Source of the DNA: an uncultured Puniceicoccaceae bacterium
GTDB lineage: Bacteria > Verrucomicrobiota > Verrucomicrobiia > Opitutales > Coraliomargaritaceae
DNA length: 33,782 nt
NCBI GenBank assembly: GCA_905479975.1
Contig: CAJQOS010000117.1
Span: 1 to 33,782 of the forward strand
Reading direction: 5' to 3'
Below, in pieces: positions 6,825 to 15,030 of the stretch; the first letter of the stretch is position 1; the number at the start of each line of letters is the position of its first letter. The position numbers and the translations under genes are program-made. The notes under the pieces were generated by a model, which was given only the letters and a program-made list of their open reading frames with translations, was not told the DNA's origin and did no database searches.

Positions 6825-7997
6825 GTGAGAATTGCATTGGTGACCGAAACCTATCCGCCAGAAGTCAATGGTGTGGCGATGACGTTACATCGTTTAGTCG
6901 CTGGCATTTTGTCTGCGGGGCATACGATGCAAGTGGTGCGGTCACGACAAGTGGTTGAGTCGTCTCACTTCGAGGGGCAGTTGGAGGAGTTGCTCGTTGG
7001 TAGCTTACCACTGCCAGGCTACGATGGCCTACGAATTGGTATGCCTGCCGTGGGACGCTTGAAGTGTTTATGGAAACGTCAGCGACCTGATGTGGTGCAC
7101 ATTGCGACCGAAGGGCCGCTTGGTTGTGCCGCATTGTGGATGGCGCGTCGGATGAAGATTTCGGTGGTATCGAGCTTTCATACCAATTTTCACAGCTATG
7201 GGGCTCACTATGGTGTCGGTCTACTGCAAGGCGTGAGCTTCGCCTATTTGCGGGCGTTTCATAATTATACTGCGGCGACCTTTGCGCCAACGCGGGCGAT
7301 TTGCGATGAACTCGGTGGGCAAGGTGTTCGTCATACACGAGTGATGAGTCGTGGGGTGGATTGTGAATTGTATCAACCTGCTGCGCGTTGCGAGAAGCTA
7401 CGTGCGAGTTGGATTGATCATGCGAACGCTCTGGTAGTGCTTTATGTCGGACGTATCGCGCAGGAGAAAAATATGGATTGTGCGATTCGTGGATTTTACG
7501 AAATCAAGCGTAGTCAGCCTGATGCACGTTTTGTGTTAGTTGGCGATGGGCCGATGCGCGCGGAGTTGGAGCAGGCACACTGCGAGTTTATTTTTACCGG
7601 ATTTCAACGCGGAGCGGATCTAGCGAAGTGCTATGCCTCGGCAGATGTTTTTTTGTTCCCGAGTGTGACCGAGACATTCGGTAATGTGCTGACTGAAGCG
7701 ATGGCGAGTGGCTTAGCCTGTGTCGCGTATGATTATGCGGCGGCGCGGGAATATGCGAGCAATGCCGTCAATGCACTACTGGCCGCGAAAGGCGATGAGG
7801 GCGGTTTTATCGCCGCGGCGAATCGGTTGGCGAATCATCCAGGTCTGGTCTCTCAACTCGGCGCAGCGGCTCGGGACTTGGCGATGCAGTTGAGCTGGGG
7901 TGCTGTAGTCCGCGCTTACTTAGCCGATACTTCGGCGATCCTACAGGAGGGGCGTTCGGTGATGGATGCTCCCTTACACACTTTAGAAACGATATAA
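6825..7997 (+). CDS. Glycosyltransferase family 4 (MgtA-like)
   Basis: This is a 390-residue GT-B enzyme. The N-terminal domain begins RIALVTETYPPEVNGVAMT, the acceptor-side strand and glycine turn of the GT4 MgtA-like group. The C-terminal domain has VGRIAQEKN (start of the donor domain) and the EX7E motif in TETFGNVLTEAMASG. Relatives transfer mannose or glucose to lipids or glycans at the cytosolic membrane face. I chose the GTG at 6825 because the family begins right there; an in-frame TTG at 6804 is the alternative. The stop overlaps the next gene's ATG (TAATG), so the two are translationally coupled. Confidence 0.9.
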   Translation: MRIALVTETYPPEVNGVAMTLHRLVAGILSAGHTMQVVRSRQVVESSHFEGQLEELLVGSLPLPGYDGLRIGMPAVGRLKCLWKRQRPDVVHIATEGPLGCAALWMARRMKISVVSSFHTNFHSYGAHYGVGLLQGVSFAYLRAFHNYTAATFAPTRAICDELGGQGVRHTRVMSRGVDCELYQPAARCEKLRASWIDHANALVVLYVGRIAQEKNMDCAIRGFYEIKRSQPDARFVLVGDGPMRAELEQAHCEFIFTGFQRGADLAKCYASADVFLFPSVTETFGNVLTEAMASGLACVAYDYAAAREYASNAVNALLAAKGDEGGFIAAANRLANHPGLVSQLGAAARDLAMQLSWGAVVRAYLADTSAILQEGRSVMDAPLHTLETI

Positions 7998-8851
7998 TGA
8001 AGATACACTACAAGACGATTATACTATCGGACGTTCACTTGGGAACGCCGCATTGCCAGATTAATGAGGTCAATGATTTTTTGAAATACACACAGTGCGA
8101 GCGGCTGATTTTGAATGGCGACATTATCGACGGCTGGCAGCTCAAGCGCTCCGGGAAATGGAAGACCAGTGATAGCCGATTTGTGCGGCTGATTTTGAAA
8201 AAAATGGAGAAGCAGGGCACGGAGGTGATTTATCTGCGTGGTAACCACGATGATGTGCTGAGGCGTTTTTTGCCGTTGAATTTCAGTAAGCTGCAGTTTT
8301 GCGAAGACTATATACTCGAGACGCAGCAGGGGAAATATCTAGTGCTGCATGGCGATGTCTTTGACCTCGTCACCACACGCATGAAATTCCTCTCACATAT
8401 AGGTGATTTTGGTTATCAATGGCTCTTGCGCTTCAACCGACTCTATAGCCGCTGGTGGCGGTGGAAAGGGAAGGGTGAATTCTCACTCAGTAAATATATC
8501 AAAGGCCGCGTTAAATCGGCAGTGAGCTTTATCTCCAACTACGAGGAGCAAGTCGTGAAGCTGGCGAAAGCGCGCGGTTGTGATGGTGTTATGTGTGGGC
8601 ATATCCACTGTGCCGATGATAAGCGAATCGATGGCGTGCACTATTTGAACTCGGGTGACTGGGTGGAATCAAAGACCGCGATCGTCGAGCGCTCCGACGG
8701 GCGCATGCAATTGATCACTTACGATGAGTTTCGGGCACACCTCAACCATCAGCTCTTTGAAGGAGGCGACGACGATATTGACGATCCGGAAGACGACATC
8801 GAAGTGATGGAAGGCGATATCGATGTGTTGGAGGATGTCATGACTGCCTGA
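7997..8851 (+). CDS. UDP-2,3-diacylglucosamine diphosphatase-like metallophosphoesterase
   Basis: This 284-residue calcineurin-type phosphoesterase has all metal-site motifs: Asp12 and His14 in SDVHLG, Asp42 in GDIIDGW, Asn83 and His84 in GNHDD, His118 in HGDVFD, and His202 and His204 in GHIH. These match the LpxH-like branch that cleaves pyrophosphates of lipid A precursors, but this longer version is not canonical LpxH and may act on another lipid-linked nucleotide. An aromatic-basic patch near residues 150-160 (SRWWRWKGKG) could contact the membrane. The C-terminus ends in an unusual very acidic tail from about residue 255. Its start overlaps the GT4 stop by one base. Confidence 0.85.
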   Translation: MKIHYKTIILSDVHLGTPHCQINEVNDFLKYTQCERLILNGDIIDGWQLKRSGKWKTSDSRFVRLILKKMEKQGTEVIYLRGNHDDVLRRFLPLNFSKLQFCEDYILETQQGKYLVLHGDVFDLVTTRMKFLSHIGDFGYQWLLRFNRLYSRWWRWKGKGEFSLSKYIKGRVKSAVSFISNYEEQVVKLAKARGCDGVMCGHIHCADDKRIDGVHYLNSGDWVESKTAIVERSDGRMQLITYDEFRAHLNHQLFEGGDDDIDDPEDDIEVMEGDIDVLEDVMTA

Positions 8852-8896
8852 GCGAGGCGGGGCGAAAACGGGGCAGTCCAATGTTTCATTTTTTTA
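8842..8896 (+). terminator. Weak terminator after the GT4-phosphoesterase operon
   Basis: GACTGCC at 8842-8848 pairs with GGCAGTC at 8872-8878 across a 23-base loop. A run of seven T lies at 8889-8895, after a ten-base gap. The stem includes the last codons of the gene. The gap makes this only a plausible terminator. Confidence 0.35.
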
Positions 8897-8904
8897 TGAT
8901 ATTC

Positions 8905-8921
8905 GCTCATGATACATGAGC
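8905..8921. repeat. Perfect 7-bp palindrome GCTCATG-ATA-CATGAGC
   Basis: It lies in the gap between two convergent genes, directly after a T-rich stretch. The function is unknown. It could be an operator or a minor hairpin. Confidence 0.4.
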
Positions 8922-9031
8922 ATTCAGGGCAGGGGGATTCCCTCGGAGTGTCGTTGTAATCAATGACTTAGCCTAGGTGTTCTTTGAAAAACATGAAAAA
9001 ATGGACGGACCCCACATCTGCCGCGTCGGGG

Positions 9032-9577
9032 CTAGGATTCTTCAATGCGCGCTGCCAGTCGTTGCACCGCAAAGGCATGTTCCGCTAGGGTATGCGGGTG
9101 CTCGATGACTTTATTGTCGTCGACAAAGGCGGCCAGTATATAGGTCGAGTCATCCATGTGCACCGGTATGGTGAAGATGATCAAGTGCAGCGGATCTTGT
9201 TCCGCTTTGAGCGGGAGGGTGCACCTTTGCATCGCGACTTTGCCATCCAGGCTTGTGAGCACGGCATTTACCGCCCCGCAAGTTTGGCAGGCTTCCGTAG
9301 TCCCACAGGCATCTTCACCGCTGCCAGCATGTATGCATCCCATGTGATCCCCAAATCGGGTGCCGTAGACTTCGTCGGATCCCTGATTCTTCGCCATCGC
9401 CAGGTAGGAGGCATTGGTGTAGACGATCTGCCGCTGCGGATTCAGCAGCGCTATATGCTCGGGTGCATGTTGTACCGCGCCCTGTAACACCGCATTGCCT
9501 TGCAGCGATGTGATCTGCGCGTTCAGAACTTCGCTCGGGACTCGCTCAGCTGGGGCATGCTCGGTGGGTCGTTTCAT
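9032..9577 (-). CDS. Stand-alone PAS-domain protein with Cys/His cluster
   Basis: This 181-residue soluble protein consists mostly of one PAS domain (residues about 30-165): HAPEHIALLNPQRQIVYTNA begins the fold. An inserted cluster has Cys81, His83, Cys91, Cys97 and Cys100 (GCIHA, then CGTTEACQTCG). Similar clusters occur in PAS domains of some bacterial histidine kinases. They may bind metal or a redox cofactor, which is inferred. No kinase, cyclase or DNA-binding output is attached, so it must act through a partner. A 17-base G-rich tract stands 30-46 bases upstream of the start. A small membrane protein gene lies about 93 bp upstream on the same strand. Confidence 0.75.
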   Translation of the reverse strand: MKRPTEHAPAERVPSEVLNAQITSLQGNAVLQGAVQHAPEHIALLNPQRQIVYTNASYLAMAKNQGSDEVYGTRFGDHMGCIHAGSGEDACGTTEACQTCGAVNAVLTSLDGKVAMQRCTLPLKAEQDPLHLIIFTIPVHMDDSTYILAAFVDDNKVIEHPHTLAEHAFAVQRLAARIEES

Positions 9578-9606
9578 CGGCAGAAATACTTATAGATTAG
9601 TTTTTT

Positions 9607-9623
9607 GGGGGAGGGGGGGGAGG
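9607..9623. repeat. G-rich homopolymeric tract (G5-A-G8-A-GG)
   Basis: The tract is on the plus strand and starts 30 bases upstream of the minus-strand PAS start at 9577. Eight consecutive G could slip and change promoter spacing. Slippage has not been shown. Confidence 0.5.
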
Positions 9624-9670
9624 TTGAGAGTTAAGGGCCTGCTAGGTTTGATCGGCCTCTCTGCAATGCA

Positions 9671-9958
9671 TCATCTCGAACTTAGGGCCGCGGCATCCAA
9701 AATCTGTTGAACATGAGCCGGTCGACCCTCAGGCGGAGTCGGATCGAGACGCTCTAAACCATCTTGAAGACCTGCCTGGTAGTGATAGAAAGTGTAAAGG
9801 CACAACGCCATCATCAGTAGAAGCAATAGTGCGGCACTCGTTGATCCCGCATACAAAGATCGACGACGTATTCGAAACCCCAGCGGTAAGGTGACATACG
9901 AACGGCGCGGCGACTTCGAAGCCACTGCCTTGTTGCCTGTCATCCTTACTACATCCAT
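9671..9958 (-). CDS. Small single-pass membrane protein, unknown function
   Basis: This 95-residue protein has a basic N-terminus (residues 1-34, KSPRRSY and RIRRRSLY), one hydrophobic helix at about 38-58 with LLLLLMMAL, and a short polar tail. Positive charges before the helix suggest an inward N-terminus. I recognise no family. It precedes the PAS gene on the same strand and could form a pair with it. The start at 9958 could be one of several in-frame Met codons near the N-terminus. Confidence 0.5.
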   Translation of the reverse strand: MDVVRMTGNKAVASKSPRRSYVTLPLGFRIRRRSLYAGSTSAALLLLLMMALCLYTFYHYQAGLQDGLERLDPTPPEGRPAHVQQILDAAALSSR

Positions 9959-10111
9959 TTGGTCTTAATTTGAGTTAAAGAAGTGGACGAAGTGAATGCG
10001 CTAAAACCCCCTAAACTGTCTCAACACATCCCTTCGCCCGAATCATGCATATTACAGAATTGCATGACGGTGATCAGTTTTATCAATCCTGCGTTGCGTG
10101 CAAATTTTTAA

Positions 10112-10131
10112 ACTAGTCCTTTGGGACTAGT
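10112..10131 (-). terminator. Hairpin with AT-rich tail after the possible small ORF
   Basis: ACTAGTCC and GGACTAGT pair perfectly around a TTTG loop. Read on the minus strand the stem is followed by TTTAAAAATTT. It stands about 22 bases after the stop of the 29-codon ORF at 10153, where a terminator would be expected. Confidence 0.4.
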
Positions 10132-10152
10132 CCTAACCTTTTTCCGTGCTAC

Positions 10153-10242
10153 CTACACCTGCTCACGTTTACGTCTCTCCTCTGCTAGCTTGCGGTAGAA
10201 GTCCTTCCCATGGACATGAGCTGTCCGTTCTTTCGAAGACAC
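10153..10242 (-). CDS. Possible small ORF, 29 residues, highly charged
   Basis: From a GTG at 10242 the minus frame reads MSSKERTAHVHGKDFYRKLA and then a Glu/Arg/Lys-rich end before TAG at 10153. The composition is protein-like, and a hairpin with an AT-rich tail follows. The frame is open only a few codons further upstream (in-frame TGA), so it may be a tiny gene or a 5'-truncated remnant. An AT-rich promoter-like stretch lies near 10285-10305. No function can be assigned. The rest of the 585-base gap (9959-10543) shows no other gene. Confidence 0.3.
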   Translation of the reverse strand: MSSKERTAHVHGKDFYRKLAEERRKREQV

Positions 10243-10543
10243 TGTTTCGATGCCAACTCAGATGCTTGGGGGCGGATCTTAATTAAATATTTATATTTTG
10301 CGTTTGCCCCCTTTTTCTATCGCCGTGAGTGAGAGGGAACCGCGTTGAAAATAGTATGGCTGCGTTATAGCGCGGCGCGTCTCATTTTTTGTGCTTCATT
10401 CCCTCCTGGGTGGGACGAAGTCCTTTACCCTGCGGCTATAAGAATACAGTCGGAGGGGGTGCCGCGTGAATGAAACGTAAAAGGGACGTGTGAGTGCGTG
10501 CGGAGTATTGATAAAATCCGAATAAGTATTACTGATAGAAGCT

Positions 10544-11791
10544 ATGATTCGTCCCCTACGAATATTTTCATGGATGTTACTGTCCGGATCGGTTGCCTCG
10601 GCTCTGACCATCGAACTGGACTATACTTACGATACGAATGGCTTTTTCGACCAAGCGGGTTCGAAGGAGGCATTGCGGGCGGTGGCGGATTTCTTTGAGG
10701 AACGCATTCACGACAATCTGTTGGAGATCAATCAAAACACCTTCGGCTCGGGCAATAGCTGGTCGGCGATTTTTCCGCATCCGGGCACCGGTTTGGAGCA
10801 GAGGGTCGCGGGGCTGATCGTGCCGGAGGCTACCATCATCGTCTATGTGGGTGGGCGTCCGCTGGGCGGGCCTGTGGGCTGGGGTGGTCCGGGCGGCTGG
10901 TCGGGCTCAGCGAGTTCACAGGCTTGGTTTGATCGGGTAGATGCGCGGGGGCAGGTCGGCGAGTTGGCGGATCCGGCGACAGATTTCGGTCCATGGGGTG
11001 GTTCCGTGACTTTTGGCTCGGGCAAGACATGGCATTTTCAATTGGACAGTCGGCCGCCGATGGGGGCCTCTGATTTTGTCTCGGTGGCGCTGCATGAGTT
11101 GGGGCATGTGCTGGGGGTCGGCACCGCGGCCTCGTGGGACGCGCAGATCGATGGTGATGATTTGTTTCAGGGGACGCGGAGTGTGGAGTCCTTTGGGGCT
11201 GCGGTGCCGGTGGATGGCTCCGGGGGCCATTGGCAAGATGATGGTGTGTGCGGGGGGCCACTGGGCTATAATCCAGACAACCCGCTGAACGTGTTGAGTT
11301 TGCAGTATGCTTCGTTTGGCACCGCGCATGGGGGCGCGCAAATTGCGTTGATGGACCCGTCCAGTTGCACGATTACCAGTTCGACCACGTTGAAGGTGTT
11401 CACGGATTTGGATCTGGCCGCGTTGAGTGATATAGGCTGGAACATTTCGCAGCCAGTGTCCCTCGCCAAGCCGGTAGTCGCGGCGACGGCAGTGACGTTG
11501 ACATGGCCGACGACGACGGGGCAGACGTATACACTGCAGCGCCGGCCTGATTTTGATACGGACTGGGGCGCGGTGACGCTGGCTGAGAGTGGCGACGGGC
11601 AGGTAATGACGTTTACGGATACGAGCCCACCTGCGGGCCAGGCCTTTTATCGCTTGGTGAGTGAGACGCCCACGGCACCAGCGGCGGCGGCGTTCTTTGA
11701 GCAATTTACATCGGAGCCGACATGGATCTTTGAGCAACAGACGCAAGCCCCGCGCTCAGTCGATGGTTGTGGGCGACCGGTGGCCGAGTGA
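10544..11791 (+). CDS. Secreted metzincin metalloprotease, leishmanolysin-like layout
   Basis: This 415-residue protein begins with a signal peptide (residues 1 to about 20, ending SVASA). It carries the zinc motif HELGHVLGVGT with His184, Glu185 and His188. The eleventh position of the matrixin pattern is Thr, so the third ligand is not at the standard place. Instead His229 (SGGHWQD) and Met270 (ALMDPS) are spaced like the distal third His and Met-turn of leishmanolysin-type metzincins. Residues about 305-375 look like a beta-sandwich (LTWPTTTGQTYTLQRRPD), common in verrucomicrobial secreted proteins. No sorting signal is obvious at the C-terminus. The reading of the third ligand is inferred. 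Confidence 0.8.
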   Translation: MIRPLRIFSWMLLSGSVASALTIELDYTYDTNGFFDQAGSKEALRAVADFFEERIHDNLLEINQNTFGSGNSWSAIFPHPGTGLEQRVAGLIVPEATIIVYVGGRPLGGPVGWGGPGGWSGSASSQAWFDRVDARGQVGELADPATDFGPWGGSVTFGSGKTWHFQLDSRPPMGASDFVSVALHELGHVLGVGTAASWDAQIDGDDLFQGTRSVESFGAAVPVDGSGGHWQDDGVCGGPLGYNPDNPLNVLSLQYASFGTAHGGAQIALMDPSSCTITSSTTLKVFTDLDLAALSDIGWNISQPVSLAKPVVAATAVTLTWPTTTGQTYTLQRRPDFDTDWGAVTLAESGDGQVMTFTDTSPPAGQAFYRLVSETPTAPAAAAFFEQFTSEPTWIFEQQTQAPRSVDGCGRPVAE

Positions 11792-11929
11792 GGGGCGGCC
11801 TTTGGCCGATTGACTGGTGAGAGTGAGAGCACTTAAGGGAGGTCGGAGATCTGAGGGATGAGAGCTGAAGTGGAGGACGGCCTGCGCCGAGTGAAAGTGA
11901 GAAGTGTAGAGGGGGAGTGGATCAATGGG

Positions 11930-12020
11930 GAAATGCTAAAAAGCTCAAAATTTTAATACTGAAAATATGGAATACTGAAAAGCCGAAATTTGGGAACGCT
12001 GAAGGTAGAAAGTGGGAGGA
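11930..12020. repeat. Degenerate short-word array (CTGAAAA-like)
   Basis: In the gene-free stretch 11792-12249, words such as GCTAAAAA, GCTCAAAA, ATACTGAAAA, ATACTGAAAAG and ACGCTGAAGG recur at irregular 8-16-base spacing. Similar arrays occur near 23340-23385, 24640-24682 and 30322-30366. No gene is seen here. Confidence 0.4.
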
Positions 12021-12188
12021 GTGCGGATTCGACGGTTCATGCCGATCCTTTTAAATACCGAGTGCATCCACTTCTGTAAGGTGGTCTTGCCTGGCACAAG
12101 CAGTAGCGCGTGCACTGATCGCGTGATCCTATTTCACCTTCGATAGCAATGCGTTCTCCTACGAAAGGATTGTCCTACAACCGCTAGA

Positions 12189-12230
12189 GCGCCCTGCGGG
12201 CGAGGTGGCAGACAGAAATGTCTGTGTCAC
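12189..12230. repeat. Double hairpin next to the lexA stop
   Basis: A GCCC-TGC-GGGC hairpin near 12190-12202 is followed by CAGACA-GAAA-TGTCTG at 12209-12224, whose flanks extend pairing (GTG/CAC). On the minus strand it lies just after lexA and could help end transcription, but there is no T-run. It has the look of an extragenic repeat. Confidence 0.5.
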
Positions 12231-12249
12231 GGGCCGCCGCGACATTTGC

Positions 12250-12891
<642 letters not shown>

Positions 12892-12894
12892 GGT

Positions 12895-12930
12895 GTTCAC
12901 TTGTTTAGGTGAACGATTGAGCATTGTCAA
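12895..12930 (-). promoter_or_regulatory. lexA promoter with LexA-like operator
   Basis: On the minus strand TTGACA (12930-12925) and TAAACA (12907-12902) are spaced by exactly 17 bases. The inverted repeat GTTCAC-N8-GTGAAC (12914-12895) brackets the -10 box. Only ten bases separate the -10 box from the ATG, so the leader is about 3-4 nt or absent. The repeat partly fits TGTTC-N4-GAACA, the motif I recall for verrucomicrobial LexA, but the spacing of the perfect arms differs. Self-repression is inferred. Confidence 0.65.
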
Positions 12931-12985
12931 GCCATGGCTTCACATGATTTGTGCAATAGAAGCAACGCCAGTGCGCGAATCACGG

Positions 12986-13360
12986 CTAATCGACAAGGTT
13001 GGGCAGGCCAAACAGTAGGAATAGAAAGCCTAGGACCCCGATCGCAAAGAAGATCAAACAGCCGACCTGCGCCTTGCGGATGTCTGAGGTCGTCGATGAA
13101 TGGGCATCTTTATCGATATCAAAATAGGGAACTGCGGGTGTGTCTGTTGCTTTAGGCGTCTCCGCGACTGGTGGTACGGAGCCCGTGGGCGCGCGGTCTG
13201 CGGCACTGAAGGCGGGTGCTGTGGCTGCTGGTTGCTCTGTGCGTGAGTGCGTCCACTCCGCGGACGAACCTTCGGCGACGGCGATCTGCGCATCGAGCCA
13301 GTCTAGGTGCTTTTGGATGAGGGCGCGTTGAGCGCGTAATTCTTCGAGTGGTTCAGACAT
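12986..13360 (-). CDS. Small tail-anchored membrane protein with N-terminal coiled coil, unknown function
   Basis: This 124-residue protein starts with a charged helix (PLEELRAQRALIQKHLDWLD), likely a coiled coil. A low-complexity Ala/Pro/Thr linker follows (about 35-80). It ends in one hydrophobic helix (CLIFFAIGVLGFLFLLFG) and a four-residue tail. The orientation would keep the coiled coil in the cytosol. It lies between lexA and the ribosomal operon terminator. I do not recognise a family. Confidence 0.65.
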   Translation of the reverse strand: MSEPLEELRAQRALIQKHLDWLDAQIAVAEGSSAEWTHSRTEQPAATAPAFSAADRAPTGSVPPVAETPKATDTPAVPYFDIDKDAHSSTTSDIRKAQVGCLIFFAIGVLGFLFLLFGLPNLVD

Positions 13361-13362
13361 AA

Positions 13363-13393
13363 AAAATCCCGACTCTTAAAGAGACGGGATTTT
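13363..13393. terminator. Bidirectional terminator after rplU-rpmA
   Basis: AAAATCCCG at 13363-13371 pairs with CGGGATTTT at 13385-13393, extended by CTC/GAG. The A/T flanks give a U-run on both strands. It lies 25 bases after the rpmA stop. Confidence 0.9.
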
Positions 13394-13417
13394 GAAAATG
13401 TGTCGATTTAAAATCGA

Positions 13418-13669
13418 TTAAGCGACGGCTTCTTCGATGTTGATCTTACGGTGTAGCTTATCGAAAGCAACGCGACCTGCAACCAATGCGAAGAGCGTGT
13501 GGTCACGGCCCATTCCGACGCCAGCGCCTGGATGGTAGCGTGTGCCGCGTTGGCGCAAGATGATGTTGCCTGGAATAACTGCTTCGCCACCGAATTTCTT
13601 AACACCTAGGCGTTTTGAATTACTATCGCGACCGTTACGTGAAGTTCCTTGTCCTTTTTTATGTGACAT
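13418..13669 (-). CDS. rpmA: 50S ribosomal protein L27
   Basis: This 83-residue L27 starts [20 protein letters not shown], the conserved N-terminal tail reaching the peptidyl-transferase centre. It has no extra pre-sequence of the Firmicutes cleaved type. The GTRYHPG and [11 protein letters not shown] blocks follow. An AGGAG lies about nine bases before the ATG. It follows rplU by 27 bp, the universal rplU-rpmA order, and a strong terminator stands after it. Confidence 0.98.
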   Translation of the reverse strand: MSHKKGQGTSRNGRDSNSKRLGVKKFGGEAVIPGNIILRQRGTRYHPGAGVGMGRDHTLFALVAGRVAFDKLHRKINIEEAVA

Positions 13670-13696
13670 CTTTTAAGTTCTCCTAAACTTGTTTAA

Positions 13697-14011
13697 TTAT
13701 CCGTTGATGGATTCGACCTTGATAACAGAAAGATGTTGGCGATGGCCACGGCGCTTCTTGTAGCCTTGACGACGCTTCTTCTTGAAGATGATAACCTTCT
13801 TGTCCTTCTTGTTTTCGAGGATTGTTACTTTAACAGATGCACCCTCGATGAGAGGAGATCCGAAGCGAGCGTCTGCTCCTTCACCGATCATGAGGACTTC
13901 ATTGATGTCGATAGAGTCGCCTGCTTCCGTATTAGGGAAAGAGTTAACTTTGAGGACATCGCCTTCAGTTACAGTAAATTGGCGACCTTGTGTTTTGATA
14001 GTGGCTTTCAT
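13697..14011 (-). CDS. rplU: 50S ribosomal protein L21
   Basis: This 104-residue L21 begins [18 protein letters not shown] and ends with the basic [20 protein letters not shown] segment that binds 23S rRNA. I moved the start to 14011. The open frame to 14053 adds 14 residues outside the family. There is no clear Shine-Dalgarno before this ATG. It is the first gene of rplU-rpmA and diverges from the fur-like gene, with 142 bases between the two starts that must carry both promoters. Confidence 0.97.
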   Translation of the reverse strand: MKATIKTQGRQFTVTEGDVLKVNSFPNTEAGDSIDINEVLMIGEGADARFGSPLIEGASVKVTILENKKDKKVIIFKKKRRQGYKKRRGHRQHLSVIKVESING

Positions 14012-14153
14012 TGGAAAAACGGAAGAGCAAAGCGTTGTGAGCGGTTTAATCAAGGCTTTTCTGGACTATTTTTCAGGTATTTTTTGAGGCCTATTCAATG
14101 GGGGCTTGCCATGTCCAGATTCCTAGTCTCAATTCGGTCTCAATAAGTAATCC

Positions 14154-14639
14154 ATGGAGCCAACTATCCCAGATATCGAAAGTGTCAGAGAGACTTTTAA
14201 GGAGTTTCTTACCAGTAAAGGTCTGCGCGTTACCAATCAGCGTTTGGCCATCTTTGACGCTGCCTATGGGCATCCGGACCATTTCACGGCAGAGGATCTA
14301 CTGGATCGTGCGCGTGAAATCGACGATTCTGTGTCTCGTGCCACGGTCTATCGCGCATTACCGATTTTGACCGAAAGTAGCCTCATTCGTGAGGTCGATG
14401 TCGGGCGTGATTACAAATTTTACATGGCCAATAAGAAGGCCAACACTTTCCAAGCGCAGGTGATTTGCCTGGATTGTGATAAAATTTTCGAAATCGATGC
14501 CCCTTTTATGGAGTGGTATGGCAAGACCGTGGCCGACAAGTTGGCACTCGAAGTCGAAACGCAGCGCCTGCAGGTATCCGCGCATTGCAAAGAACTACAG
14601 GCCGCAGGCATCTGCGAGCGAGGCGGCAAGAAGCGCTAA
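14154..14639 (+). CDS. Fur-family regulator with altered metal sites
   Basis: This 161-residue Fur-superfamily protein has the winged helix (residues about 10-85; [14 protein letters not shown], then [12 protein letters not shown]). The dimer domain keeps the first zinc-pair cysteines, Cys105 and Cys108 ([13 protein letters not shown]). The His-rich stretch that normally precedes CxxC is absent (NTFQAQ). In the C-terminal pair only Cys154 is kept (GICERG). It may sense a different signal, or act without the regulatory metal. It starts a tight plus-strand run with the TPR gene and priA. Confidence 0.88.
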   Translation: MEPTIPDIESVRETFKEFLTSKGLRVTNQRLAIFDAAYGHPDHFTAEDLLDRAREIDDSVSRATVYRALPILTESSLIREVDVGRDYKFYMANKKANTFQAQVICLDCDKIFEIDAPFMEWYGKTVADKLALEVETQRLQVSAHCKELQAAGICERGGKKR

Positions 14640-14650
14640 GCATCGCTGAT

Positions 14651-15016
14651 ATGATGAAGCGCGAGAATTTTGATTTCGAACTGAGTTTCTTCGAAGACTT
14701 ACACAAACGCATGCCTAAGGATGTGCGTGTCGTCTCGATGCTGGCTCACCTCTACACGCAGACGGGGCAATTAGACGCCGGGCTGCGCTTGGATCGTAAG
14801 TTGGCGCGCCTGACTCCAGAAGATCCGACGGTGCATTATAACTTGGCGTGCAGTCTCGCGCTGAAGAAGCGCTTGGCGGATGCGCTCAAGGCACTCCGGG
14901 CGGCGATCACCTTCGGCTACGATGATTATGTTTGGATGTGTAACGACCCCGACCTGGCCGAATTACACAACTACGGCGCATTTTTGGACATGTGCGATGA
15001 ATTGGGGATTGGCTAA
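14651..15016 (+). CDS. TPR-repeat protein
   Basis: This 121-residue all-helical protein has two to three tetratricopeptide repeats, seen in [20 protein letters not shown] and [20 protein letters not shown]. It is presumably a cytosolic protein-protein scaffold. I used the ATG at 14651 (another Met follows at once). The frame is open further upstream, but that part overlaps the fur-like gene. It lies 11 bases after the fur-like stop and 14 before priA. Its partner is unknown. Confidence 0.75.
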   Translation: MMKRENFDFELSFFEDLHKRMPKDVRVVSMLAHLYTQTGQLDAGLRLDRKLARLTPEDPTVHYNLACSLALKKRLADALKALRAAITFGYDDYVWMCNDPDLAELHNYGAFLDMCDELGIG

Positions 15017-15030
15017 AGCGGTCGAAACTA

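Noticed and set aside
8905..8921. Palindrome GCTCATG-ATA-CATGAGC as a terminator
   Set aside because: The T-run precedes it on the plus strand and no T-run follows on either strand.
10916..11746. Long minus-strand open frame (276 codons), Arg/Pro-rich
   Set aside because: It is the antisense shadow of the GC-rich metalloprotease gene; composition is unlike a real protein and no motif is seen.
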